64,000 nucleotides of DNA from Enterovirga sp. (GTDB lineage: Bacteria > Pseudomonadota > Alphaproteobacteria > Rhizobiales > Beijerinckiaceae). Positions 28,155-38,533 of this stretch are shown here, piece by piece (positions within the stretch are counted from its first letter, which is position 1; each line of letters starts with the position of its first letter). Under the pieces are notes generated by a model. That model was not told the DNA's origin. It saw nothing but the letters and a program-made list of their open reading frames with translations, and searched no databases. Position numbers and translations under genes: made by a program. The DNA is taken from positions 1 through 64,000 of the forward strand of contig NZ_JAQGKF010000137.1 in the NCBI RefSeq assembly GCF_028290205.1. The letters run 5' to 3'.

Positions 28155-29087
28155 TTAGCTGCGCCTCGACGCCACGAAGGCCGCGGTCTGCCTGAGGACG
28201 TCCGCTTGCGAACCGTATCGGGCGAGCGACCCCTGGGCTTCGTCGACGAGCTTTGACAAGCGCAAGCGGGCCGTTTCGATCCCGAGAAGAGACACGAGGG
28301 TCGCTTTGCCGCGGGCCGCGTCCTTGCCCGTGGCCTTGCCAACGAGATCGGCCTCACCCTCCGCGTCCAGCAGGTCGTCGGCAATCTGGAAAGCCTGGCC
28401 CACGAGCCTGCCGTAGCGGGAGAGGGCCTGCCGATCTTCCTCTCCGGCGCGGCCGACGATGGCGCCCATGTCCAGGCAGGCACCCAGGATGGCGCCCGTC
28501 TTCATGGCCTGCAGCCGCAGCGTGTCCGCCTCGCCGCCGGCGAGGGGCCGTCCATCGGCCGCAAACCGGCCCTCCGCCTCCAGGTCCAACATCTGGCCGC
28601 CCGCCATGCCGCCGATGCCGGACGACCGCGCAAGCGTGAAGGTCAGGTCGATGCGGATTTGCGCGTCGGCATCGGTGGCCGGGTCGGCCAGCGTGTCAAA
28701 GGCGAGCGTGACGAGGGCGTCGCCGGCCAGGATCGCGGTGGCTTCGTCGAAGGCCCGGTGAAGCGTGGGCTTGCCGCGGCGCAGTTCGTCGTCGTCCATG
28801 GCCGGCAGGTCGTCATGGACCAGGCTGTAGCCGTGTACGAGCTCCACCGCGGCAGCGGCCCGCAAGACGCCGTCGTCCTCGCGCCCGAACAGGCGCGCGG
28901 CCTCCACCACCAGATGCGGGCGGAGGCGCTTGCCGCCGCCCAGCATGGCGTAGCGCATGGCCTCGACCAGCCGGGCCGGCCGCAGGATCTCGCCCGGCAG
29001 CGGGTCGGGGGCGAGAAGGCGGTCGAGAAGTGCCTCGACGGACACGGCCGTACGGTCGAGGCGGGCGCGGAACTCGTCTAGGCTCAC
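28155..29087 (-). CDS. ispA: farnesyl/geranyl diphosphate synthase (short-chain)
   Basis: The protein of 310 residues condenses IPP with allylic diphosphates to FPP, the substrate of HpnD. The first Asp-rich motif is HDDLPAMDDDELRRGKPT, with the two-residue insertion of bacterial FPP synthases, and the second is QIADDLLDAEGE. GGGKRLRP lies near the front. The track start at 29234 adds a low-complexity leader. I use the GTG at 29087 (MSLDEFRARL) for normal length. No xseB, the common ispA neighbour, lies between it and dxs; the 84-bp gap holds only sequence with small A/T-rich repeats. Confidence 0.9.
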   Translation of the reverse strand: MSLDEFRARLDRTAVSVEALLDRLLAPDPLPGEILRPARLVEAMRYAMLGGGKRLRPHLVVEAARLFGREDDGVLRAAAAVELVHGYSLVHDDLPAMDDDELRRGKPTLHRAFDEATAILAGDALVTLAFDTLADPATDADAQIRIDLTFTLARSSGIGGMAGGQMLDLEAEGRFAADGRPLAGGEADTLRLQAMKTGAILGACLDMGAIVGRAGEEDRQALSRYGRLVGQAFQIADDLLDAEGEADLVGKATGKDAARGKATLVSLLGIETARLRLSKLVDEAQGSLARYGSQADVLRQTAAFVASRRS

Positions 29088-29283
29088 GAAGGACAACCCT
29101 GCGGCGGAACCTGCGGCTTTGCCGATCCGGCCGGGCAGGTCAACTCTGCGGCGGCCGTTGCGGCCCTCCGGCGGCCGCGGTTCGTGGGCAGACAGAGCCG
29201 AGCGGTCGCGCAGACTTGATCGTGGGCGTCCCATGGCGGACGGCCCCCGGCGGCTCGGGCGCGTCCTCGCGGGGCCGGGACGA

Positions 29284-29730
29284 TCAGCGGCGCGCGGGCA
29301 GGCGCGGCGGCTGGGCGTTCGGATCGGCGGGGCACCGATAGGTGAATTCGCGGTGGCGGCCGGTGAGGTCCCGCTCGTCGGTGATGACGCAGAGGGGGCG
29401 GTTGGTCTTCTCCTGGAAGAACAGCCGCGCGACCTGGCGCTGGCGGTCCGCCCGGGGCGTGCCCTCCAGGCAGCCGCCGAGCGTCTCGCTGAGCACGTTG
29501 GTGGTCACGATCAGCGTGCGGAGATCGGGCCGGTCGAACACCTCGTAGGTGTCGCGGCAGCGGAGCGTCACCGGGACGCCCGTGGTCATGCCGTAGCGGT
29601 CGATCGTGTAGGTGGCCGTGTTCATGACACAGCCGCCGAGCCCGGCCAGAATTCCGGCCGCCAGGGCGAGCCGCAAGGGGCGCACGCCTGCTGGGCGCTT
29701 CCGTGAGGTCGATGGCGTCGGGCTGGACAT
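29284..29730 (-). CDS. putative lipoprotein, 148 aa
   Basis: The protein has a basic N-terminus and a lipobox LAGLGGC with the acylated Cys at residue 34, so it should be anchored to a membrane. The mature part contains RCRDTYEVFDRPDLRTLIVTTN and two more Cys residues that may form a disulfide. I do not recognise the family. The ATG at 29730 was chosen because it gives a standard signal sequence; the 418-aa track ORF overlaps mfd in another frame. It lies 47 bp after the Mfd-family gene and about 200 bp before ispA, all on the minus strand. Confidence 0.7.
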   Translation of the reverse strand: MSSPTPSTSRKRPAGVRPLRLALAAGILAGLGGCVMNTATYTIDRYGMTTGVPVTLRCRDTYEVFDRPDLRTLIVTTNVLSETLGGCLEGTPRADRQRQVARLFFQEKTNRPLCVITDERDLTGRHREFTYRCPADPNAQPPRLPARR

Positions 29731-29777
29731 GCCCCGCCATACGCCATCCGGGCGACCCTGTCCGCGGCGTTTTCGCA

Positions 29778-32700
29778 TCAGGCGTCGGGGGAAAGCGCGG
29801 ACAGCGCCGCCTCGCTCAGCCGGAGCAGGTCCGCGGGGTCGAACGGCCCCGCCAGGATCAGGCGCGCGTCCTTCCAGGACAGGCCGCCGGGGAAGGCCCG
29901 TTCGAGGCCGGCGAGTTCGCCCGCTGCGGGCGGCGCCTCCTTGAAGGTGAGCGCGACGGCCTGCGGCCCGGCATCGATGCGGGCCACCCCCGCCCTGCGG
30001 CAGAGGCGGCGCAGCCGACCCAGCGCGAGTGCCGTCTCGACCGCGTCCGGCCGCGGCCCGAACCGGTCCTCGATCTCCTCCGCGAGCCGGTCCTCGTCGG
30101 CCAGGTCGCGGGCCCGGGCGATCCGGGCATAGAGGTTCAGCCGCATCTCCGGCTCCGGCACATAGCTGTCCGGGATGAGGCCGCTGGCCCCGATATTCAG
30201 CTCGGGGCTCCAATCCTCGGCGGGCGCCGTACCTTGAGCGGCGAGCAGCGCCCGTTCCAGCAGCCGTCGGTACAGGCCGGCGCCGATCAGCTTGACGTGC
30301 CCGGTCTGGGTGTCGCCCAGAAGATCGCCGCCGCCGCGGGTGTCGAGGTCCTCCGCGCTGATGGCGAAGCCGGCGCCGAGCCGGTCGAGCGCCGCCAGAC
30401 GGTCCAGGCGCCGCGCCGTCTCCGGCGGGAGCTGCTGCTCCGGGTCGGTCAGGAGATAGGTCGTGCCCCGAACGCGACCGCGACCGACCCGCCCTCTGAG
30501 CTGGTGCAGTTGCGACAGCCCAAAGCGGTCGGCCCGCCAAATCAGGATCGTGTTGGCCCGCGGAACGTCGAGCCCGCTCTCGATGATGTTGGTCGCCAGC
30601 AGCACGTCGCCCTCGCCATCGGCAAAGGCCACCATGGTTTCGTCGATCTCGGCCGGCTTGAGCTGCCCGTGCGCGACCCGGACCTGCAGCTCCGGGACGA
30701 GCCGCGCGAGGCGCTCCGCCATGGGCGCGATGTCCTCGATCCGGGGGCAGACGACGAAGCTCTGCCCGCCGCGTCGCATTTCGCGCAGCAGCGCGTCCCG
30801 GACGGTCGCCTCGTCCAGGGGCATCACGACGGTGCGGACGGGCTGGCGTTCGGCCGGGGGCGTGGCCAGCACGCTAACCGCCCGCAGCCCCGCCAGCGCG
30901 GCCTGCATGGTGCGGGGAATGGGCGTCGCCGTGAGGGTCAGGACGTGCACGTCCTCGCCGAGACGGCGCAGCTTCTCCTTATCGGCGGCGCCGAAGCGCT
31001 GCTCCTCGTCCACGATCAGCAGGCCGAGATCGGCGAACCGGACGCCGCGCCCGGCCAGCGCATGCGTTCCGATGGCGATCCGGATGCGGCCGCTCGCCAG
31101 GCCCTCCTTGGTGGCCCGGGCTTCGGCAGGCGCGACCAGGCGGGACAGATGCCCGACCTCGATGCCGAGCTCGGCGAAGCGGCGCCGGAAGGTCGCGAGA
31201 TGCTGCCGGACCAGGACGGTGGTGGGCGCGGCGAGAGCGACTTGCTTGCCGCTCAGCACGGCGGCGGCCGCGGCCCGGAGGGCGACCTCCGTCTTGCCGA
31301 AGCCGACATCGCCGCAGCAAAGCCGGTCCATGGCATGGCCAGAGGCGAGGTCGGCCAGGATGTCGGACACGGCGGAGCGCTGGTCGGGCGTCTCGGCAAA
31401 GGGGAAGCCCGCCACGAAGCGCTCGTAATCCCGGCGCGGCGGCACCAGGCGCGCGGCCTCCCGGGCCCGGTGCGCCGCGGCAAGCCGCGACAGTTCGGCG
31501 GCGGCCCGGCCGATCTCGGCTTCCACCTTGGCGCGCTTCCGCGGCCAGGCCTCGCCCCCGAGCCGGTCCAGGCTCAGCCCTTCGCGCATGGCGCCGTAGC
31601 GCCACATCAGGTCGAGGTCGCTGACCGGAACCATCAGGATGGCCCCCCCCGCATATTCCAGCCTGATCGTTTCCGTCGCGTCCTGTCCGGGCGCCGCCAC
31701 ACGCTCCAGGCCGCGCAGGACGCCAATGCCGTGGTCGAGGTGGATCACCGCGTCACCGAGATGGAAGCGGTCCGCCCGTCGGCCAAACACGTCCGAATCC
31801 GGGCCGGAGCCCGTCTGCAGATGGGCCTGACTGCCGAGCACGTCCCGGACCGCCACCACCGTCACTGCGGGCTCAGCTCGAAAGCCCTGCGCGAGGGGTA
31901 CGTTCAGGCGCAGCACCGAACGGGGCGCGGCGCCCGCGATGTCGTCCCAGGTCGCGGCCCGCACGGGGGCGGTTGCGGCCGCCTTGGCGACCCTCCGGGC
32001 GACCGCGTCGAGATCGGGCCCCTCCGGACCTGCCACCGCGATGCGGCGCCCGGCCTCGCGCTCCGCGGCGACAAAGGCCCGCAACGCGTCTCCGGGCCTG
32101 CTGTGCCGCGCGAAAACCGGGATTTCGGGGCTGTCCTCCGGGTCCGCTTCGGCGAGGCGCGTCACCGTGCGGCGCGCGAGCTGGCCGTCCCGTTCTGCTG
32201 CGCTGAGGTACAGGCCCTCGGGTGAAAGGGGCCGCCCGTCCCCGCGCTGAAAACGCAAACGCGACTCGTAGGCGTCGTGCACCTGTTCCAGGAAGGCGCC
32301 CGCCCGGTCCTCGGCTCCAGGTTCGACGACGACGTGGGCCCGCGGCATGTAGTCGAGCAGGCTTTCGAGGCGGCCGTAGATGTCGGGGAGGCGGTGTTCG
32401 AGGCCCGGACCCCGTTCCGGGGCATCGTTCTCCGCGGTCTCGTCGCCGTTCCCAGGCGGCCGGACCGCCTCGGAGGCGGGCTGGAGCCGCAGCGTGTTGA
32501 ACCGGTCGGTCGTGCGTTGCGAGGCGGCGTCGAAGGAGGCGATCGCGGTGACGCGGCCGCTGTCGTGGTCGATCCGGACCGGCAGGTAGTAGCCGGCCGG
32601 AAACACGTCGAACACTGCGCCCCGGGCGGCGAATTCCCCTGGTTCGTCGACGCGCTCGTCCGCCCGGTAGCCCGTGCGGGCGAGATCGCGCGCCAGGGCC

Positions 32701-33122
32701 GCCGGATCGATCGGGTCGCCGAGGCTGAGGGTGCGGGTCCGGCCGGCCCAAATTCCACGCGGCGGAACCCGCTGCAGCAGCGCCTCAGGGGTGCCCAGCA
32801 CAATGAAGGGCCCCGGGCGCCCCTCGGCGAGCGCCGACAGGGTGGCGATCCTGAGCCCCATCGGGCGCGGCGAGGGGGAGAGGCGGTCGTAGGGCAGGCA
32901 ATCCCAGGGCGGGAACAGGAAGGTCTCGACATCCGGCGCGAAGGCCCAGAGCAGCGCGGCGAGCCGGTCCAGCCGGCTCGCGCCGGCGGCGACGTGAAGG
33001 AGGCCGGCCGAGCCAGCCTCGCGGGCGAGGCCGAGGAGGAGGAGGGCCAGGCCGCCCTCGCTCCGCGGCAGGGGCGGGGAGAGGTCGTCCCGCTGTCGGA
33101 GCGGCGCGGCGGTGGGCGGCAT
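29778..33122 (-). CDS. mfd: Mfd-family transcription-repair coupling translocase
   Basis: The 1114-residue protein has the Mfd order: an N-terminal UvrB-like module (PPWDCLPYDRLSPSP), a CarD-like RNA-polymerase-interaction domain (GDAVIHLDHGIGVLRG), a RecG-type motor with Walker A CGDVGFGKTE, the DEEQRFG box, LTATPIPRT and QLRGRVGRG, then a TRCF C-domain. Mfd frees stalled RNA polymerase and recruits UvrA. The start is ATG 33122, since the extra 69 track residues are low-complexity. It is somewhat short, and the recG/sdhE neighbours common for mfd in this order are absent. It may therefore be a divergent second copy rather than the canonical gene. Confidence 0.85.
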   Translation of the reverse strand: MPPTAAPLRQRDDLSPPLPRSEGGLALLLLGLAREAGSAGLLHVAAGASRLDRLAALLWAFAPDVETFLFPPWDCLPYDRLSPSPRPMGLRIATLSALAEGRPGPFIVLGTPEALLQRVPPRGIWAGRTRTLSLGDPIDPAALARDLARTGYRADERVDEPGEFAARGAVFDVFPAGYYLPVRIDHDSGRVTAIASFDAASQRTTDRFNTLRLQPASEAVRPPGNGDETAENDAPERGPGLEHRLPDIYGRLESLLDYMPRAHVVVEPGAEDRAGAFLEQVHDAYESRLRFQRGDGRPLSPEGLYLSAAERDGQLARRTVTRLAEADPEDSPEIPVFARHSRPGDALRAFVAAEREAGRRIAVAGPEGPDLDAVARRVAKAAATAPVRAATWDDIAGAAPRSVLRLNVPLAQGFRAEPAVTVVAVRDVLGSQAHLQTGSGPDSDVFGRRADRFHLGDAVIHLDHGIGVLRGLERVAAPGQDATETIRLEYAGGAILMVPVSDLDLMWRYGAMREGLSLDRLGGEAWPRKRAKVEAEIGRAAAELSRLAAAHRAREAARLVPPRRDYERFVAGFPFAETPDQRSAVSDILADLASGHAMDRLCCGDVGFGKTEVALRAAAAAVLSGKQVALAAPTTVLVRQHLATFRRRFAELGIEVGHLSRLVAPAEARATKEGLASGRIRIAIGTHALAGRGVRFADLGLLIVDEEQRFGAADKEKLRRLGEDVHVLTLTATPIPRTMQAALAGLRAVSVLATPPAERQPVRTVVMPLDEATVRDALLREMRRGGQSFVVCPRIEDIAPMAERLARLVPELQVRVAHGQLKPAEIDETMVAFADGEGDVLLATNIIESGLDVPRANTILIWRADRFGLSQLHQLRGRVGRGRVRGTTYLLTDPEQQLPPETARRLDRLAALDRLGAGFAISAEDLDTRGGGDLLGDTQTGHVKLIGAGLYRRLLERALLAAQGTAPAEDWSPELNIGASGLIPDSYVPEPEMRLNLYARIARARDLADEDRLAEEIEDRFGPRPDAVETALALGRLRRLCRRAGVARIDAGPQAVALTFKEAPPAAGELAGLERAFPGGLSWKDARLILAGPFDPADLLRLSEAALSALSPDA

Positions 33123-33238
33123 GCGGCGGGCCGGGGAGGGAGAGAAGAACAAGCCGGGCGGGAACCGCAGCCGCCGCCTCTTGTTCCCGCGGCCCTTGAG
33201 GCCCCGGTGGGTCCAGCGCGAGTTTGTGCACGCGGCAC

Positions 33239-33267
33239 GTTGACCGAAAGGCGAAACCGACCTATCT
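33239..33267 (+). promoter_or_regulatory. candidate sigma-70 promoter for tRNA-Gln
   Basis: GTTGAC (33239-33244), a 17-base spacer and CTATCT (33262-33267) fit the alphaproteobacterial housekeeping pattern CTTGAC-N17-CTATAT quite well. It points at tRNA-Gln, which would start about 75 bases after the predicted initiation point, leaving a 5' leader for RNase P to remove. Confidence 0.45.
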
Positions 33268-33348
33268 CGACCGCGCCGCCGAACCCTCGCACAGGCCCCG
33301 CTCGCGCCAGCCCTCGGCTGGAATGGCAAGCCGGATCAGAGGGATCGT

Positions 33349-33422
33349 TGGGGGATAGTTTAACGGTAGAACAGCGGACTCTGACTCCGTTAGTCGAGGT
33401 TCGAATCCTCGTCCCCCAGCCA
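33349..33422 (+). tRNA. tRNA-Gln (anticodon CUG), with encoded CCA
   Basis: The sequence folds as a full cloverleaf. The acceptor stem is TGGGGGA paired with TCCCCCA, followed by discriminator G and encoded CCA (33420-33422). The anticodon arm GCGGA-CTCTGAC-TCCGT places CTG at positions 34-36, so it reads CAG codons. The T arm is GAGG-TTCGAAT-CCTC. It stands alone between the Mfd-family gene and an esterase gene, and no integrase or attachment-site repeat is visible next to it. Confidence 0.96.
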
Positions 33423-33475
33423 CCCGTCGCGCCGCCCGCCTTTCACCACCGCCGTCACCCGCCGGCCTGGCCCCG

Positions 33476-34315
33476 TCAACCGGGGCCGTCGAGCAGGCGA
33501 AGCGCCATCCGGTGCAGTTCGGATTCGGGCCGGGCGAGTTCGTCCACCACGTCGAAGTGATGCCGGCCGGGGACCGTGAGCAGCGTCGGCGACAGGTCGG
33601 CCCAGTTCTCCGCCATGGCCCGCGACTGGTCCTGGAAGGCGGCGGTCTCGTCGCCGCCCACCGCGAAGGCGAGCGCCGCGCGGGAGCCCCAGCGGCGCTG
33701 GTGCAGGCTGAGCGCGTCGGCGCTCGCCGGGTCGAGCCGGACCGCCTCGTTGATGCTGGTCTGGAGAAGCGGCGCCAGGGCAAACACACCGGAGATCGGC
33801 AGCACGCCCGAGATCGGGGCTTCGGGGAGGCCGAGGCTCCGCCAATTTGTGGCGAGCAGGAAGGCGGCCAGATATCCGCCGGCCGAGTGCCCGGTCACAA
33901 GGATGCGTTCGCGCTCAGCCGGCAGAAGCTCTCCATAGAGGGTGGCGAACGCGGTCCGCACGCCCTCGCGGAGGCGGGGCAGCGACACCTCCGGACAGAG
34001 CGGGTAGCCGATCAGCGCGACCGACAGGCCCTCCGCCTGGAAGCTCTCGGCCAGCCAGGAGAAGTCCTCCTTGGCCAGCGCGCGCCAGTAGCCGCCGTGG
34101 ATGAACACCACGAGGCCGCGCGGCGTCGGGGCCCGAAACAGATGCACCGCCTCGCGGGGATGGTCGCCGTAGCTCACGGTCCGCAGCGGCAGCCGCGCCC
34201 GGGTCGCGGCGGCGCGTGTCGCCCACTCGGCCAGAATCTCGGCGACGTTCGGGACCGTGACGCGCGGATTGTAGGCCTTTTCGGCATCAGCCCGAGCGCC
34301 GCTGTCCTGTGTCAT
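33476..34315 (-). CDS. alpha/beta hydrolase, kynurenine-formamidase-like esterase
   Basis: The 279-residue hydrolase shows the oxyanion-hole motif VFIHGGYWRA near residue 73, the nucleophile elbow TGHSAGGYLA, and a C-terminal GRHHFDVVDEL with the likely catalytic His. HGGYW and GHSAGG are typical of the formamidase/carboxylesterase group. No other tryptophan-catabolism gene is near, so the substrate stays open. The ATG at 34315 follows AAGGCG; the track's first 16 residues lie in the divergent promoter region shared with the L,D-transpeptidase gene. Confidence 0.8.
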   Translation of the reverse strand: MTQDSGARADAEKAYNPRVTVPNVAEILAEWATRAAATRARLPLRTVSYGDHPREAVHLFRAPTPRGLVVFIHGGYWRALAKEDFSWLAESFQAEGLSVALIGYPLCPEVSLPRLREGVRTAFATLYGELLPAERERILVTGHSAGGYLAAFLLATNWRSLGLPEAPISGVLPISGVFALAPLLQTSINEAVRLDPASADALSLHQRRWGSRAALAFAVGGDETAAFQDQSRAMAENWADLSPTLLTVPGRHHFDVVDELARPESELHRMALRLLDGPG

Positions 34316-34428
34316 CGCAAGCTTCGCCTTAAGGGGGGAGCGGCTGTGGCCGTGAAAGCACACCTGTGGGAGCCCGTCCCTGATAGGTTGTCACCATCCG
34401 CCCAGCCCAAAATCAAGCCGTTGATTCG

Positions 34429-35085
34429 ATGACCACACGCCGTGCCGTCCTCGGTGCCCTTTTGGGTGCCCCTCTCGCCGCCTGCCAGAGCACGCGCTCG
34501 GCTGAGCCCAATCCGGCGAATGCGGCCGATGCGGATTACGCCCGCTGGTATCGCGGCTCCGTGCAGGACGGTCCGTACGAGATGCCGCTCGTGGACCGCT
34601 CGCTGCTCGATCCGGAGCTCGCGCCCCGCACGGTCGCGTTTTCGGGCGGGCACCGCCCGGGCACCGTCGTGGTCGATATCGACGAGCGCCGGCTCTACCT
34701 CGTCCAGGCCGGCGGCACGGCGCTCCGTTACGGCGTCGGCGTCGGCAAGCAGGGCTTTGCCTGGCGGGGCGTCGCCACGATCGGCCGCAAGGCGCATTGG
34801 CCGAACTGGTCGCCCACGGCCGTCATGGTCCGGATCAACCCCAAACTGGCCCGCTATGCGGCGGGCGGGCTCGGCAACCCGCTCGGGGCGCGGGCGCTGT
34901 ACCTGCATCAGGGCGGCCGCGACACGATGTTCCGCATTCATGGCACCAACGAGCCGTGGTCGATCGGCACGCAGGTGTCGTCCGGCTGCATCCGGCTTCT
35001 GAACGAGGACGTTGTGGATCTCTACGACCGCGTCCCCGTTGGCACCACGGTCTACGTGCGCCGCAGCGGGGCGCGCCGCGCCTGA
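34429..35085 (+). CDS. L,D-transpeptidase lipoprotein (YkuD domain)
   Basis: The 218-residue protein has a twin-Arg-like basic start and a lipobox LAAC (Cys19), so it should be membrane-anchored in the periplasm. The YkuD domain carries IHGTNEPWSIG and SSGCIRLLNEDVVDLYDRV, with catalytic His, Cys and Arg. Such enzymes form 3-3 cross-links in peptidoglycan or attach proteins to it. It is divergent from the hydrolase gene and followed by the dnaK promoter region. Rhizobiales carry many paralogues, so no specific symbol is given. Confidence 0.88.
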   Translation: MTTRRAVLGALLGAPLAACQSTRSAEPNPANAADADYARWYRGSVQDGPYEMPLVDRSLLDPELAPRTVAFSGGHRPGTVVVDIDERRLYLVQAGGTALRYGVGVGKQGFAWRGVATIGRKAHWPNWSPTAVMVRINPKLARYAAGGLGNPLGARALYLHQGGRDTMFRIHGTNEPWSIGTQVSSGCIRLLNEDVVDLYDRVPVGTTVYVRRSGARRA

Positions 35086-35114
35086 CATCGCCCCGATGCG
35101 TCGCACCGCAGGCG

Positions 35115-35137
35115 CGGCCACACATTAGCTGTGGCCG
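35115..35137. terminator. hairpin after the L,D-transpeptidase gene
   Basis: A perfect 8-bp stem CGGCCACA / TGTGGCCG with a 7-nt loop lies 30 bases after the stop codon, before the dnaK promoter. It has no T-tract, so intrinsic termination is doubtful. Its placement still suits a transcript end. Confidence 0.35.
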
Positions 35138-35161
35138 ATCGCGCTGTGGCGCGTGCATCGT

Positions 35162-35192
35162 CTTGAAGCTTGGGGCCCCGACCCTATATCGG
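35162..35192 (+). promoter_or_regulatory. RpoH (sigma-32) heat-shock promoter of dnaK
   Basis: CTTG (35162-35165), 17 bases, then CCTATATCGG (35183-35192) matches the alphaproteobacterial heat-shock consensus CTTG-N17/18-CYTATNTNNG at every fixed position. It lies about 135 bases before the dnaK start, leaving an untranslated leader of roughly 130 bases. No CIRCE/HrcA operator is seen. Confidence 0.8.
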
Positions 35193-35326
35193 TTCCACCG
35201 CGGAAGACGACGCGTCGCCGCAGGCTGAACCGCCCGACGCGTCGGTCTTCTATCTCGAACACTGCCATGGGCCGAGCCGCCTTCCAGGGGCTCGGCGGTC
35301 TGCTTGAAGGATGAGGGATCCCGACC

Positions 35327-37252
<1,926 letters not shown>

Positions 37253-37265
37253 ACTCTTCGCTGTC

Positions 37266-37316
37266 GCGGCCGGGCTGGTCCCGGCCGCCCCTTGCGAGGG
37301 GGCCGCCAGCGGCGGC
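37266..37316 (+). promoter_or_regulatory. three consecutive hairpins in the dnaK-dnaJ spacer
   Basis: The 126-bp spacer opens with a 9-bp all-GC stem GCGGCCGGG / CCCGGCCGC (37266-37288, loop CTGGT). This is followed by CCCCT / AGGGG and by GCCGCC / GGCGGC with a 3-nt loop (37302-37316). There is no T-run. The structures probably protect the dnaK message or reduce read-through, giving more DnaK than DnaJ. Confidence 0.6.
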
Positions 37317-37378
37317 GGCTCGAAGGATTCCGGGAGAGTCCGGGACGAGGGGCCGAGAGGCGGGCAGGGCGGCGAGGA

Positions 37379-38533
37379 ATGTCGAAGCGCGACTATTACG
37401 AGGTGCTCGGCGTTGCCCGAACCGTGACGGAGGCCGAGCTGAAGGCGAGCTTTCGCAAGCTCGCCATGAAGTGGCATCCCGACAAGAATCCGGGCGACAA
37501 GAACGCCGAGGTTCAGTTCAAGGAAATCAACGAGGCCTACCAGGTTCTGTCGGATTCGCAGAAGCGGGCCGCCTATGACCGTTTCGGCCACGCTGCCTTC
37601 CAGAACGGGGGAGGGCCGGGTGGTGGCCCCGGATTCGGCAACGAGTTCGGCGACTTCATGTCGGACATTTTCGACACCTTCTTCGGGGACGCCCGGGCGG
37701 GGGGACGGAGTCCGCGCGGGCCCGGTGGCCGCGAGCGCGGTGCCGACATGCGCTACAATCTCGAGATCACGCTCGAGGAGGCCTATCGGGGCAAGACCGC
37801 CTCGATCACGATCCCGACCTCGGTCACGTGCGAGGTCTGTTCGGGCGCCGGCGCCAAGGTCGGATCCAAGCCGCGCCCCTGTCCGACCTGCGGCGGAGCC
37901 GGGCGGGTGCGGGCGGCGCAGGGCTTCTTCTCGATCGAGCGGGCCTGCCCCAATTGCCACGGCCGCGGCGAGATCATCGACGACCCATGCCCGAATTGCG
38001 GCGGGGCCGGCCGAACAACGCGCGAGCGCACCCTTTCGGTGAATGTCCCGGCCGGCGTCGAAGACGGCACCCGCATCCGCATCGCGGGCGAGGGCGAGGC
38101 TGGACTTCGCGGCGGGCCGGCGGGCGATCTCTACATCTTCCTGTCCCTGAAACCCCATCCGTTTTTCCAGCGCGACGGGGCCGACCTCTATTGCCAGGTG
38201 CCGATCTCGCTCACCTCGGCGGCGTTGGGCGGGGAGTTCACCGTACCGACCCTTGACGGCACCGATGCGCGCGTGAAAATCCCCGAGGGAACGCAGTCCG
38301 GTAAGCAGTTTCGGCTTCGGCAGAAGGGCATGTCAGTGCTGCGGTCGCGCGACGTGGGCGACCTCTACATCCAGGTCGCCGTCGAGACGCCGCAGAACCT
38401 TACGCGGCGTCAGCGCGAACTCCTGATGGAGTTCGATCGCGAGTCGTCAGGGGATACGCATCCCGAGAGCAGTGGGTTTTTCGCGCGCGTGCGGGATTTC
38501 TTCGACGGAATCGGTGGATCCAGCCGCGCTTGA
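37379..38533 (+). CDS. dnaJ: co-chaperone DnaJ (Hsp40)
   Basis: The 384-residue protein has a J domain with the HPD motif ([10 protein letters not shown]) that stimulates DnaK ATPase, a Gly-rich stretch around residues 75-125, and four zinc-binding repeats [24 protein letters not shown] and CPNCGGAG. C-terminal substrate-binding barrels follow. The ATG at 37379 gives the normal [12 protein letters not shown] start; the track's 29 extra residues lie in the hairpin spacer. Its 3' end overlaps the start of the methyltransferase gene. Confidence 0.97.
   Translation: MSKRDYYEVLGVARTVTEAELKASFRKLAMKWHPDKNPGDKNAEVQFKEINEAYQVLSDSQKRAAYDRFGHAAFQNGGGPGGGPGFGNEFGDFMSDIFDTFFGDARAGGRSPRGPGGRERGADMRYNLEITLEEAYRGKTASITIPTSVTCEVCSGAGAKVGSKPRPCPTCGGAGRVRAAQGFFSIERACPNCHGRGEIIDDPCPNCGGAGRTTRERTLSVNVPAGVEDGTRIRIAGEGEAGLRGGPAGDLYIFLSLKPHPFFQRDGADLYCQVPISLTSAALGGEFTVPTLDGTDARVKIPEGTQSGKQFRLRQKGMSVLRSRDVGDLYIQVAVETPQNLTRRQRELLMEFDRESSGDTHPESSGFFARVRDFFDGIGGSSRA

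Noticed and set aside
29703-32225. 840-aa plus-strand ORF opposite the Mfd-family gene
   Set aside because: Shadow frame of a well-supported helicase; no motif of its own.
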